A stretch of 64,000 nt of DNA from Telmatospirillum siberiense (GCF_002845745.1 NZ_PIUM01000017.1:51212-115211); one strand, 5' to 3'; shown: positions 27,709 to 36,193, numbered from the stretch's first letter. The notes: generated by a model from the sequence alone, not told the origin. Translations and numbers: made by a program.

Positions 27709-29088
27709 TCATGTCGCGCTCGTCTCGTCGATGGTCGGGCTGGGATAGCCGAGCAGCGCGTATGAATACTGCCCAAGATGCGCGTTGAGGACCCAGGGTA
27801 TCAGGTCCGCGAAATAAGTGATCAAGGTCGGTGGCGTCGCGGGGGTCCAGGCTGGCGGATATTGGGTCGCATCCGTTCCCCAACTGCCCCACTTTCCGTA
27901 GAAAGGTGATTGCATCAGGCAAGGGGTGTAGTACGCGGTGCTGCCGCCGTCATAGCCGGATTTGCTCATCATGTCGTTCATGAGCGCATAGGCGTCCGGT
28001 CCGGCCGGGTCCAGATCCAGCTTTCCCATCTTGGGTGCGAGTTCGGCGCCGCCGGCAAAAAAGGAAGGATAGTTGACGTCCGAACCGGTCGGCTGTTCGA
28101 TCAAACCGGCCAATCCCCACCACGCCCTTGGCACCACGTCATAGGTATTGGCGTAGTTCATGTTCCAGTATCCGAATGTCCAGTCGCAATAATCGCAGGG
28201 CTGCGCGCTCGTCGGGGCCGGAGTGTAGGGGCCGACCTGTTGCGATGCGGGCGGAGTGAAGAACAGGCCGGCGAATCCCGGTGTGCCCGGTGTAGGTCCC
28301 GCCGATGCGAGAATATAGACGTTGGCCCATCCGCTGGCTTCCGGGTTGGGGGCATTTTTGTCGGATGGGGTTGGCGATTGCGCCGCCTGCGGGTAGAGCA
28401 GCATCGCCAAGGTGGGAGCAAGGGCCCCGCCGAGGCTGTGGCCGGTGAAGACGAGCGTCTGGCCTGTCTGGGTTACGGATTTGGAATTCAGGAACTGTAC
28501 CAGGGTTTGCCCGCTGTTCGGATCCTGCATCGTGTAGAGATTGGATATGCCATCGGCCGTTCCCGCGTCGATGGCCGGTGTCGATGGCGATGGGGCCGAG
28601 GAAAAACCGTTCCAGACCAGTTGGTTGGGAGTCGGGGTGAGATTCGCCGTCGGAGGCCAAGCCTTCATGTCGGCCGGCGCGACATCCAGATCTTCGAGGG
28701 TTGCCCCCGTCCATCCCGCAGGATTGGTGCCGGCGATGGCCACCACATAGATCTTCAATGACGGGCTTTGCGCGACAAACATGGTGTTGGTGGCGCCCTG
28801 ATTATTCTTGGCCTGGAAGACGACCGGCCCCCAGACCGTGCCCCAGTCACCTTGGCTGGCGTTTTCTGGGGGAAGGGTGAGGCAGGGATAATTCGGACTG
28901 GGCGTGTTCATGAATTTGTAGAACGGCCCCTGATCGGAGGGATCAGTACCTGGGGTTCCCGCCAGAAAAGCCGCCAGTTCTGCTTGCAGGACGTCTGGTT
29001 CCCCGGTTTTGTCGAACAAGGCGTTCGAGGCCAGATTCAGCATGAAGACAGATTGCGGAAGGTTGTAAGGCGTTAGGTTCGTTGCCAT
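27709..29088 (-). CDS. Class 3 lipase-like serine hydrolase
   Basis: A 459-residue protein with the alpha/beta-hydrolase features of fungal-type class 3 lipases. These are an oxyanion-side strand VVAIAGTNPAG (about 115–125), the nucleophile elbow TGHSLGGALA with Ser218, and an acid in the motif NTYDVVPRAWW (Asp317), as in the family's D-[VI]-VP signature. The catalytic His is not assigned. There is no signal peptide or transmembrane helix, although the composition (Pro, Thr, Ser, Trp rich; few charges) resembles an exported enzyme. A good AGAGGGA-type site precedes ATG 29088. It sits 59 bases after the pepsin-like protease gene in the same orientation, probably one operon. Substrate unknown. 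Confidence 0.82.
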   Translation of the reverse strand: MATNLTPYNLPQSVFMLNLASNALFDKTGEPDVLQAELAAFLAGTPGTDPSDQGPFYKFMNTPSPNYPCLTLPPENASQGDWGTVWGPVVFQAKNNQGATNTMFVAQSPSLKIYVVAIAGTNPAGWTGATLEDLDVAPADMKAWPPTANLTPTPNQLVWNGFSSAPSPSTPAIDAGTADGISNLYTMQDPNSGQTLVQFLNSKSVTQTGQTLVFTGHSLGGALAPTLAMLLYPQAAQSPTPSDKNAPNPEASGWANVYILASAGPTPGTPGFAGLFFTPPASQQVGPYTPAPTSAQPCDYCDWTFGYWNMNYANTYDVVPRAWWGLAGLIEQPTGSDVNYPSFFAGGAELAPKMGKLDLDPAGPDAYALMNDMMSKSGYDGGSTAYYTPCLMQSPFYGKWGSWGTDATQYPPAWTPATPPTLITYFADLIPWVLNAHLGQYSYALLGYPSPTIDETSAT

Positions 29089-29147
29089 TTCTCTATTCCC
29101 TCTGGTTGGATGTTCGGGTTCGCCGAGTTCGGCGTGTCGAACTTGAT

Positions 29148-30191
29148 TCAGGCGCGGCTGCGAAATCCCATCCGTTTCCCGTCGTAGTCCAGGCAATAGT
29201 CGTATCCGCCCAGCAGATGGATGCTGGTGTTCAGGCTGCTGCCGGCACCGGCCCGGTTCATCAGCATGAAGGCCGGTGGTGTGAAGGGCGAAGCTTGTCC
29301 CAGCGTGAACCGATAGGCGCAGACGCCGTCCGACACCGCGATGTCGAAGCTGACGCCGGGCAGGAACGTGCCGTTTGGCTGAGTCTCGGGGGTTGGCGGG
29401 GGATCGGGCTGCCACAGGCTGGCCGGAATATTGGCGCTTTCGGTGAACAGCATCGGCCGTGGAACGCCGGTATCCATCAGCAGATCGCAGGTGATCGGTC
29501 CGGTGGTGGTGCCCTGGTAAGATATGGTCAGGGTGGCGTTGGGACCTTCGTAAATGACGCTGTCGGGGTCTTCGGAGAGGGAGCCCTTGGGGGGAAGGCC
29601 GACGAACTCGAAGCCTGCAATATTCCGGCTGTTCAGACCGATATCGATCCCTTGCGGTGTCAGCACGTAGCCGGCGCTCAAAGGCTGGTTGTTGACGGTA
29701 AGGGAAAACAGCGGATTGGCGGCCCTGACCGTCGCCTGGTCGGCATGGAATCCGATGCCCATCATGCCGCCGTCGAAGGGCTGCCGCGTCTTGCCATGGA
29801 GGAGCATGTAGGAGGCCACCATGACCTTGACGGTCGTCTGGGGATAATCAGCGGGATCGTATTTCGACTTGGGAGCCTCCGAACCGAAAAGGCGTACCGG
29901 CAGGTCCGCCCACCATCCCCAGATCTGGTTTTGGCTGGGCAGGTAGGTGACGAGCAGGGCGGGATCGCCCTGGGTTTGGATCTTGTTCCGGTAATAGCTC
30001 GACAGAAACTGACTCCCGATGGCGATGCCGCAAGACCCGGTGTCGACCTGTAGCGCTTTGGGTTGGGCATCGTCGGCCCCCCCATCGGGGGCGGGGCCGA
30101 CCAGGGCCTCCACGAAGAAGCCCTTCTGATCCATGTTGGACCCCGGCGTGAAGCCGAGGGGATAGCTTGATCCATTTGTCGTGGATACCAT
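29148..30191 (-). CDS. Pepsin-like (A1-type) bilobed aspartic protease homologue
   Basis: A 347-residue protein with two aspartic protease motifs in one chain: VDTGSCGIAIGS (Asp50) and LLMDTGVPRPMLF (Asp240). Between them are further pepsin landmarks: FDGGMMGIGF (about 139–148) corresponds to pepsin's FDGILGLAY psi-loop region. It is followed by PLFSLTVNNQPLSAGYVLTP and QGIDIGLN, like pepsin's LFS…GG-I/L-GGID. The motif spacing (~190 residues) is right for a two-lobe A1 enzyme and wrong for a retropepsin dimer. No signal peptide and no obvious propeptide are seen, so location and activation are unclear. The ATG at 30191 is chosen because GGAGGA lies 6 bases upstream; ATG 30197 abuts it. First gene of a two-gene operon with the lipase-like gene. 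Confidence 0.78.
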   Translation of the reverse strand: MVSTTNGSSYPLGFTPGSNMDQKGFFVEALVGPAPDGGADDAQPKALQVDTGSCGIAIGSQFLSSYYRNKIQTQGDPALLVTYLPSQNQIWGWWADLPVRLFGSEAPKSKYDPADYPQTTVKVMVASYMLLHGKTRQPFDGGMMGIGFHADQATVRAANPLFSLTVNNQPLSAGYVLTPQGIDIGLNSRNIAGFEFVGLPPKGSLSEDPDSVIYEGPNATLTISYQGTTTGPITCDLLMDTGVPRPMLFTESANIPASLWQPDPPPTPETQPNGTFLPGVSFDIAVSDGVCAYRFTLGQASPFTPPAFMLMNRAGAGSSLNTSIHLLGGYDYCLDYDGKRMGFRSRA

Positions 30192-30288
30192 CTTCATTCC
30201 TCCGAACATTGCGGAATGCCACGCAATCGTGGCCCGTCGATCGCGCAAAACGGGTGTCGGAAAGACAGGCCATCCGGCGTTTTCGATA

Positions 30289-30339
30289 AATCTCTAATAG
30301 ATTATAATTTTCATTCCCACATCCCATGATTGTGGGATG
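30289..30339. promoter_or_regulatory. Inverted repeats in the protease/response-regulator divergent gap
   Basis: AATCT-CTAAT-AGATT (30289–30303) lies in an A+T-rich patch. CATCCCA-TGATTG-TGGGATG (30320–30339) overlaps a second possible pairing, CCCACA…TGTGGG. The 204-bp gap separates the protease gene from the response regulator gene, so these are candidate operators for the regulator (inference). Confidence 0.4.
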
Positions 30340-30395
30340 CGCCTGTCCGGGCGGCACGGTATGGAACGGCGGGGGCTGAAGGAAGGGAGGGACTG

Positions 30396-31472
30396 ATGTC
30401 GCTGATCCTCGTCATCGAAGACGAGTGGGAATTGCGTTCGGGGCTCGCCACCGGCCTGCGCCATGCGGGCTTCGACGTCTCCGAGGCCGAGGACGGCGAT
30501 ACCGGTTACGACGCCATCCTTTCCCTCCGGCCGGATCTCGTCCTGTGCGACATCGGCCTTCCGGGATTGCGCGGCGACAAGGTGCTGGAGCGGCTGCGGC
30601 GCGAGCGCCCGGATCTGTCCCGTCTGCCGTTCCTGTTCCTGACGGCGTTCGCGGATCGTCAGAGCATCCTTGCCGGGCATCAGCTCGGGGCCGACGACTA
30701 TCTGGTCAAGCCCATCGATCTCGAACTTCTCGTCGCGGTGATCGCCAAGCGGCTGGAGCAGGTCGAACGATGGGAAATCTCGCGCCGTTCCGACCTGGAG
30801 CGGCAGCGCGACCAGTTTCTGTCGGCGCTTTCCGAGCGGAGTCAGCTTTCGTTTCTCTCGGCCGCCGATGTGCTCCATCATCTGTCCGACGCGGTTTTGC
30901 TGTTCAACGAAGCCCGACAGGTCATCTTCATCAACCGGGTCGCCAGGCGTCTCCTTGCGCAGGAGGATGGGCTTTCCCTGCGCAATGGGGTACTGACGGG
31001 GACCAGAGGCGAGGACAGCCGGCGTATCCAGGCGCTGCTTTCCGCCGTGCTTTCCCCCGTCGACGGGGTGGAGCCGCGCCCGCTGGTCCTGCCGCGTCCC
31101 TCGGGACGGCGGGCCTATGAGGCGCGTGCCTGCCGCCTTGACGCCGGGCTTGATCTTGGGCCGGACTGCGCCGCCCTGGCGGCGCTTTTTCTGTCCGATC
31201 CCGAATTTCGGTGCCGACCGTCCGAGGCCGCGTTGTGCGCCCTCTACGGCTTCACGCGGACGGAAGCCAGGATCGTCGCCAATCTGACCCTGGGACTGTC
31301 GGTGGGCGAAGTCGCGCACGCCCAGCGGATCAGCCGGAACACGGTCCACCATCATCTGAAGTCGATCTTCGTGAAGACCGACACGACCCGGCAGAGCGAA
31401 CTGGTCGCGCTGGTCCTCTCGGGGTTGGCGGCCCGCTCCGCGGTTCCCGCCGCTCTCGCGGATCGCTCCTGA
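30396..31472 (+). CDS. Response regulator with REC–PAS–LuxR-type HTH architecture
   Basis: A 358-residue regulator. The receiver domain (about 1–120) has the acidic pair Glu8/Asp9 in VIEDEW, the phospho-acceptor Asp52 in LVLCDIGLPG, Thr83 and Lys105 in LVKP. A helical linker leads to a degenerate PAS-like domain (about 160–260: LHHLSDAVLLFNEARQVIFI). The C-terminal LuxR-type HTH follows (about 285–345: FTRTEARIVANLTLG and SRNTVHHHLKSIFVKTDT). GGAAGGGAGG lies before the ATG. The sensor kinase gene starts 3 bases after the stop. It is divergent from the protease–lipase operon, which it may control. Confidence 0.92.
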   Translation: MSLILVIEDEWELRSGLATGLRHAGFDVSEAEDGDTGYDAILSLRPDLVLCDIGLPGLRGDKVLERLRRERPDLSRLPFLFLTAFADRQSILAGHQLGADDYLVKPIDLELLVAVIAKRLEQVERWEISRRSDLERQRDQFLSALSERSQLSFLSAADVLHHLSDAVLLFNEARQVIFINRVARRLLAQEDGLSLRNGVLTGTRGEDSRRIQALLSAVLSPVDGVEPRPLVLPRPSGRRAYEARACRLDAGLDLGPDCAALAALFLSDPEFRCRPSEAALCALYGFTRTEARIVANLTLGLSVGEVAHAQRISRNTVHHHLKSIFVKTDTTRQSELVALVLSGLAARSAVPAALADRS

Positions 31473-31475
31473 TTC

Positions 31476-33197
31476 ATGCTCGATACGCAGACCCTGATGA
31501 TCGTGCTGGCGATGATCGCCGTTTTCGTGGCAATCGTCGTCCTGATCGCCTGGCGCGGAGAGCGGCGCTATGCGGGGATGCGCGAGATCAGGATCGGCCT
31601 TCCCCTGTTGGCGGGGGCGATGCTGCTGAGCGGGCTGCGGCAGGTTCTGCCGGCGGTTCCGGCGATCGGGCTTGGCAATCTTGGTATCGTCGTCGGCAGC
31701 GTGCTGTCGCTGAACGGCGTTCTGATGCTGGCGGGACGGCGCCCCCTTTGGTTCTGGCATATCGCCTTGGCGACCGCTTTCCTGCTTCCGTTCTTCTATT
31801 TCCTGCTGATCGAGCCCTCGACCCCGGTCCGCGCCGAACTCGCCGGCCTGTTCGACGCTTTTCTCCATTGGAGCGCCTTCGTCGTCCTGATCCGTCGGTC
31901 CGGCGGCGGCCTCAAGACGCGGCGTTCTCTGGCGGCGTTGCTGCTGCTGCATGGATCGGTCGAGGCGGGCAGGGGGCTGGCGACACTCTTCTGGGATCCC
32001 GCCGTCGATTATCGGGGGCCGAGCCAGCTCGTCACCTTTTCGGCGCTTGAACAGATTTTTTTTGCGGTGGCGCTCACCATGTTCATGATCCAACTGGTGA
32101 GCGAGCGCCTTCAGGCCGACCTCTTGCGTTCGGAAGCGCGGATCGCCTCGGCTTTTCACGTGGCGAGCGACGCCTTCGCCCTTTTCGACGGCGAGCGCCG
32201 GCTGATCGCCGTCAACCAGTGTTTCTGCGCCTTCTTTCCCGACGCCGCCGACCACGCGCGGGCGGGGGCGGCCATGACAAGCCTGTTTGGCCTGGCACCG
32301 GACCGTTTCGGGCTCGACGCCTCCTGGCTGGGCGAGGTCGCGGCGGACGGCGATCTTCCCGCCCTCGACCGCGTGGTCCGCCTGCCGGACGATGTCTGGC
32401 TGCACGTCAGCAGCGAGAGAACGGGAGACGGGGGGCTGGTTCTATGCTGGAGCGACATCACCGTCTTCAAGCAGGCGGAAGGCATTCTCGCCAATGAACT
32501 CGCCCGGGAGCGTGAATTGGCCACCATCCAGCGCAGTTTCGTTTCCATGGCCTCGCACCAGTTCCGCACGCCTTTGTCGATCATCGATATCAACGCGCAG
32601 CTTTTGGAACTCGCGGGCCGTCCACCGATGGGCCGCGACGAGGTGTCGCAGCGGGTGACACGCATAAGGCGGACGGTCCGGCGTATGATCGGCCTGATGG
32701 AGGTGATGCTGGGCGCGGCCAGCGCCGAGGCCGGGAAGATCCAGGTGAACCGGGTGCCTTGCGATCTCGCCGGGCTGTTGCGCGACGCTTGCGAGCGCAT
32801 GCGGGAAATCGCGCCCGACCGCCTGTTCGAGCTTGATGTTGAGCAGTTGCCGGCGACCGTGCTGTGCGACGCCAATCTTATCGATCAGGTGATCGTCAAT
32901 CTGCTGTCGAATGCCGTTAAATATTCGCGCAAGCCTTATCAGGTGATGGTCTTGGGCCGCACCGAGGGCAATGCCGCCGTCTTCGCGGTGGAGGATTTCG
33001 GGGTGGGCATCGCGCCGGAGGACCAGGCCCATATCTTCGAACGCTTTTTCCGCGCCAATAACGTCGGGTCCATCGCCGGCACCGGCATTGGCCTGACCCT
33101 GGCGCGCTATATCGTCGATCTGCACGGCGGCGGCATCTCGGTGGCCAGCCAGCTGGGCGCCGGTTCGACCTTCACGGTCCGCCTGCCCATCGTTTGA
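31476..33197 (+). CDS. Membrane sensor histidine kinase
   Basis: A 573-residue kinase. About six hydrophobic helices occupy residues 1–210, with no large periplasmic loop, so it probably senses within the membrane. A PAS-like domain follows (about 225–335: ASDAFALFDGERRLIAVNQ). Next are the HisKA domain with H-box SMASHQFRTPLSIID (His361) and a catalytic ATPase domain: N-box LIDQVIVNLLSNAVKYS, G1 VEDFGVGIAPED, F-box IFERFFRANN, G2 GTGIGLTLARYIVDLHGG. It is encoded immediately after its likely partner response regulator. The signal is unknown. Confidence 0.93.
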   Translation: MLDTQTLMIVLAMIAVFVAIVVLIAWRGERRYAGMREIRIGLPLLAGAMLLSGLRQVLPAVPAIGLGNLGIVVGSVLSLNGVLMLAGRRPLWFWHIALATAFLLPFFYFLLIEPSTPVRAELAGLFDAFLHWSAFVVLIRRSGGGLKTRRSLAALLLLHGSVEAGRGLATLFWDPAVDYRGPSQLVTFSALEQIFFAVALTMFMIQLVSERLQADLLRSEARIASAFHVASDAFALFDGERRLIAVNQCFCAFFPDAADHARAGAAMTSLFGLAPDRFGLDASWLGEVAADGDLPALDRVVRLPDDVWLHVSSERTGDGGLVLCWSDITVFKQAEGILANELARERELATIQRSFVSMASHQFRTPLSIIDINAQLLELAGRPPMGRDEVSQRVTRIRRTVRRMIGLMEVMLGAASAEAGKIQVNRVPCDLAGLLRDACERMREIAPDRLFELDVEQLPATVLCDANLIDQVIVNLLSNAVKYSRKPYQVMVLGRTEGNAAVFAVEDFGVGIAPEDQAHIFERFFRANNVGSIAGTGIGLTLARYIVDLHGGGISVASQLGAGSTFTVRLPIV

Positions 33198-33280
33198 CCG
33201 CGTGCCGGCGGTGGGCTTCCCGATGTGAAACCAAGTTGCATCCGCCCGCCGCTTATCATATGGTGCCGCCCTCTCCTTGT

Positions 33281-33355
33281 TGGGGCGTAGCCAAGCGGTA
33301 AGGCAGCGGGTTTTGATCCCGTCATTCGGAGGTTCGATCCCTCCCGCCCCAGCCA
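33281..33355 (+). tRNA. tRNA-Gln (anticodon TTG)
   Basis: A 75-nt cloverleaf with encoded CCA. The acceptor stem TGGGGCG pairs with CGCCCCA; the anticodon stem GCGGG/CCCGT flanks the loop TTTTGAT with TTG at 33313–33315; the T-arm GGAGG-TTCGATC-CCTCC is canonical. It stands alone between the histidine kinase and the convergent ModA-like gene. No integrase lies nearby. Confidence 0.95.
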
Positions 33356-33445
33356 CTCACGCCGGATTCTCGGCGGCGGAGAATTTCAGGCTTGCAGAAT
33401 TCAGAAGCGGCCCGTCCAGGCGATGGGGATTCCGCCCTTATGTTC

Positions 33446-34216
33446 TCAATGTGACGGTTCGGAGAACCCATAGTCCTTGAAGACGGCGCGGCCGGCCGCG
33501 CCGGCGACGAAGGCTGCGACGGCGGCCACTTCGGGGCGCTGATGGCCGGCGACGACGGCCAGGGGAAAATCGAGCACCGGCGAGATTTCGGCCGGGAATT
33601 GCAGGATGATTTTCAGCTTGCCGTCTCTTGCCACGTCGCTGGCGAAGCCGATGCCGGCGGGGACTTCCCGTCTTTCGACCATCAGGGCGACGGCCCGGAC
33701 ATGGGGCAGCATGGCGATTTTCCCCTGGAGGGCCGCCCACTGTCCCGTCTTTTCCAGCGCGGCGCGGGCGAAGCGTCCGGCGGGGACCATGTCGGGGTCG
33801 GCGATCGCCAGTTTGCCGTCGCCCAGTTGGGCGGCCAGGGACTCGCCCGGCGCTCCGCCGAAGCTGAAGCCGCTGTCGGCAGGAGCCACCAGGACGAGGC
33901 TTGTCGAGGCCAGGCGAACGATGGGGGTTTCGCTCAACATTTTTTTCCCGTTCAGGAAATCCATCCACTGGGGATCGGCCGAAATGAAGATATCGGCCGG
34001 GGCGCCGTCGACGATCTGCCGGGCCTGGGCGGGACTGTGGCCGATGACCAGCGTGAAGGGGACGCCCGCCTCGCCGGCCGCCTGGGCGATCCGCGTCAGG
34101 GGCTCTTCCATGGCGCCGGGAGCGTAGACCACCACCTCGGCGCTGGCGGGTCGCGCCGGCAGCATCCAACCCAGCATCGCGATCAGCAACAACGTCCGCC
34201 CATGAAAGCCCGGCAT
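33446..34216 (-). CDS. ModA-like periplasmic substrate-binding protein (molybdate type)
   Basis: A 256-residue periplasmic binding protein of the ModA/extracellular family 1 type. It has a Sec signal (MPGFHGRTLLLIAMLGWML…ASA). The mature protein begins EVVVYAPGAMEEPLTRIAQA and includes GHSPAQARQIVDGAPADIFISAD (the ModA oxyanion-site region) and KIILQFPAEISPVLDFPLAVV, typical of ModA C-termini. The ATG at 34216 has GAGGTGG just upstream. No modB or modC is adjacent, so it is an orphan here. Molybdate or tungstate is likely, but another oxyanion is possible. Confidence 0.85.
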   Translation of the reverse strand: MPGFHGRTLLLIAMLGWMLPARPASAEVVVYAPGAMEEPLTRIAQAAGEAGVPFTLVIGHSPAQARQIVDGAPADIFISADPQWMDFLNGKKMLSETPIVRLASTSLVLVAPADSGFSFGGAPGESLAAQLGDGKLAIADPDMVPAGRFARAALEKTGQWAALQGKIAMLPHVRAVALMVERREVPAGIGFASDVARDGKLKIILQFPAEISPVLDFPLAVVAGHQRPEVAAVAAFVAGAAGRAVFKDYGFSEPSH

Positions 34217-34440
34217 TTTCCACCTCTTATGGTTGCCCGGATATAGGATATCGAAAGGCACGCCACGTAAAGCGCCGCGTGCCCGGGGCCGCGAATCCAG
34301 GTTAACAAACGGTTGGTGCCGACAATTTCGTTCGCCGGCTCACTCCCAAGAGTCGTCATACCCGTCCTTGACACCCGGCTGTCCGGCACGGATTTTGCCC
34401 TTAACAAATGGAAAAATTCATGCGCGACCGATCAATTATA

Positions 34441-34548
34441 AGTCGTCACACCCAGACTTGATCCGGGCATCCACGTGCCGCTTCCAATGACGTCGGTCGG
34501 TCCTCTGCAATCATGGATTGCCGGGTCAAGCCCGGCAATGACGGTTTT
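34441..34548. repeat. Intergenic palindromes with a terminator-like hairpin
   Basis: ATTGCCGGG-TCAAG-CCCGGCAAT (34517–34539) is a perfect 9-bp hairpin followed by a T8 run. Related CCGGGCAT/CGTCA fragments lie from 34441. It belongs to the same repeat type as 24729–24763. The 783-bp gap 34217–34999 holds no gene I can support; it contains this repeat, the one at 34768 and a short direct-repeat stretch (TCTGTGCTCATCTGCG… near 34650–34685). Confidence 0.55.
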
Positions 34549-34767
34549 TTTTGGTTGTGATCACCACTCAAGCACGGCCATGACGCCAGGTTAACAAAAT
34601 CGAAATCTGAGTTCGAAGCCCCGGCCGCCAGTCGCGCTTCGATCCGCATCTGTGCTCATCTGCGTTCATCTGTGCTGATCTGTGTTTCCTTATGATCGAT
34701 TCCGGCGGGTTATCCCGAGACCGGATTCACGCATCTCCATTTTTAACGTATTATCAATATATTAAGC

Positions 34768-34848
34768 GTCATTGCGAGGAGCGGGGCGACGAAGCAATCC
34801 AGCCTACCGGAAGGGCTGGATTGCTTCGCCTTTAGGCTCGCAATTGAC
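34768..34848. repeat. REP-like palindrome (GTCATTGCGAG…GACGAAGCAATCCAGCC)
   Basis: An 81-bp inverted repeat whose two halves (GTCATTGCGAGGAGCGGG… and …GCCTTTAGGCTCGCAATTGAC) meet at CAGCC-TACCGGAAG-GGCTG. A half copy occurs at 63815–63843. This is a widespread bacterial REP/BIME type. Confidence 0.75.
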
Positions 34849-34999
34849 GGCATGTCTCCCCGGCAAAGTTGAGATGTGTGAATGCCATAGCCCTTTGCCC
34901 CGCCACGGGCGCGATCGGCGCTTTGCGAATGGGACGACCTTCGCGTATTCTGGAAACGGACGGCCTTATCTCTCCCAGCCGAAGGGATGGTGAGCGCAA

Positions 35000-35326
35000 T
35001 TGCGTTGGATTCGTTGGGGTTTGGGAATTCTGCTGGCCGCCTTGATCCTCGGAACCGAGATCGAGGAGGGGCACGGCATTCATATCGCCCTTCTCCTGGT
35101 GAGCGGCGCGGCGCTCGCTGGCGTCGCTTGGTGCTACCAGGACAGGCCCCGTCTCAGCATGCTTTTCGCCGCGATCGGCGTTTCCTCTTTCGTCGTCATC
35201 ATCGGCATGCATTGCTTCAAGGGGGACTGGGACGCGCGGTGGGCCGGTTGGGTGTCCGTCGTGTTGCTGGGGCTGATTTTCGTTTTCCTCGGACGTCGTC
35301 TCTTTCTGGGTACGCGGCGCCCTTGA
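35000..35326 (+). CDS. Small inner-membrane protein, unknown function
   Basis: A 108-residue product with three to four hydrophobic segments (about 5–20, 29–45, 53–70, 82–98), separated by charged turns (EIEEGHGIH, YQDRPRL, KGDWDARW). It ends in a basic tail GRRLFLGTRRP, suggesting a cytoplasmic C-terminus. The start appears to be TTG at 35000; an upstream in-frame stop (34991–34993) leaves no earlier start. No family is recognised. It lies 105 bases before the DUF2076 gene. Confidence 0.6.
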   Translation: MRWIRWGLGILLAALILGTEIEEGHGIHIALLLVSGAALAGVAWCYQDRPRLSMLFAAIGVSSFVVIIGMHCFKGDWDARWAGWVSVVLLGLIFVFLGRRLFLGTRRP

Positions 35327-35431
35327 TTTGCCATCCTTGACGGCTAAATCTTTCTCGACCCGGAATTTTCCCCGGCGGGGAAACGACGCCTGAGGGCGCG
35401 TTTCTGTTTTTGTGAAGTCAGGAGAGAACGG

Positions 35432-36193
35432 ATGACTCCTCAGGAGAGGGATCTGATTCAAGGTGTCTTCGACCGCCTGGCCCGGTCGGGTGTGGGCCAG
35501 AAGGACGCCGAGGCCGAGAGGATGATCCAAGACCAGATGCCGCGTGTTCCAGACGCCGCCTATGGTCTCGTGCAGGCGGTGATCGTCCAGGAAATGGGTC
35601 TCAATCAGGCGACCGCGCGCATCAATGAGTTGCAGCGGCAATTGGACGAGACGCGCGCCGCCGCGGCGGGCGCCCCGACAGGCGGCTTTTTGAGTGGCGC
35701 CGGCCCCTGGGGCGGCGGTTCCGTCCCCCGGTCCGGTCCGCAGGCGGCATATGCCCCCGCCGCCGTTCCCGCCGCCGGGCCGGGCTACGCCCAGCAGGCT
35801 CCCGCTTATGCGCCGCAGCCGTCCGGTCCGTGGGGCCAGCCGCAGCAGCAGCCGTCGGCTGCCGGAGGCTTCCTGCGTAACGCGGCGACCATGGCGGCCG
35901 GCGTCGCCGGCGGTACGCTGATCGCCGAGGGTCTGAGTTCGATGTTCGGTGGACACCGTTTCGGTGGTGGTCTCGGCGGCGGCTTCGGCGGCGGTCTGGC
36001 CGGCGGCAGCCCCTGGGGCGGCGGTCCCACGGAAATCGTCGAGAACGTGACCAACAATTATTACGGCGACCAGGCCGGTGGGCGCGGCGCGACGGAGGAT
36101 GCCTCCTATCAGGACGCTTCCTACCAGGACACCTCCGTTGACGATGCGGGAGCTGGTTTCGACGGTGGCTTCGACGACACCTCCGACGTTTGA
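35432..36193 (+). CDS. DUF2076 family protein
   Basis: A 253-residue member of the DUF2076 family, described as periplasmic ligand-binding-sensor-like, function unproven. The N-terminal helical segment is diagnostic (MTPQERDLIQGVFDRLA, then DAEAERMIQDQMPRVPDAAYGLVQAV and a coiled coil INELQRQLDETRA). A Pro/Ala/Gln/Gly-rich linker (about 75–150), a Gly-rich low-complexity region (GGGLGGGFGGGLAGG) and an acidic tail with the tandem repeat SYQDASYQDTS follow. GGAG lies upstream of the ATG. It is convergent with acvB across a strong hairpin. Confidence 0.88.
   Translation: MTPQERDLIQGVFDRLARSGVGQKDAEAERMIQDQMPRVPDAAYGLVQAVIVQEMGLNQATARINELQRQLDETRAAAAGAPTGGFLSGAGPWGGGSVPRSGPQAAYAPAAVPAAGPGYAQQAPAYAPQPSGPWGQPQQQPSAAGGFLRNAATMAAGVAGGTLIAEGLSSMFGGHRFGGGLGGGFGGGLAGGSPWGGGPTEIVENVTNNYYGDQAGGRGATEDASYQDASYQDTSVDDAGAGFDGGFDDTSDV

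Noticed and set aside
29148..30191. Reading the double-DTG protein as a retropepsin-type (A2) protease
   Set aside because: Two motifs in one 347-residue chain with pepsin-like FDG…GIGF and GID landmarks fit a bilobed A1 fold; retropepsins have one motif per ~100-residue chain.
30294..32405. 703-codon open frame antisense to the response regulator and kinase
   Set aside because: Same shadow effect; low-complexity Arg/Gln/Gly product, no start context.
33281..33355. tRNA-Gln as an integration site of a genomic island
   Set aside because: No integrase and no second copy of the tRNA 3' end were seen within the window; flanking genes look chromosomal.
34217..34999. Possible CRISPR-like or tandem repeat region
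   Set aside because: The repeats are single palindromes of unrelated types with no regular spacer-repeat pattern and no cas genes nearby.
34987..35340. 117-codon frame starting ATG at 34987
   Set aside because: Arg/Gly-rich product without structure; the overlapping frame from 35000 has clear membrane helices and is preferred despite its TTG start.
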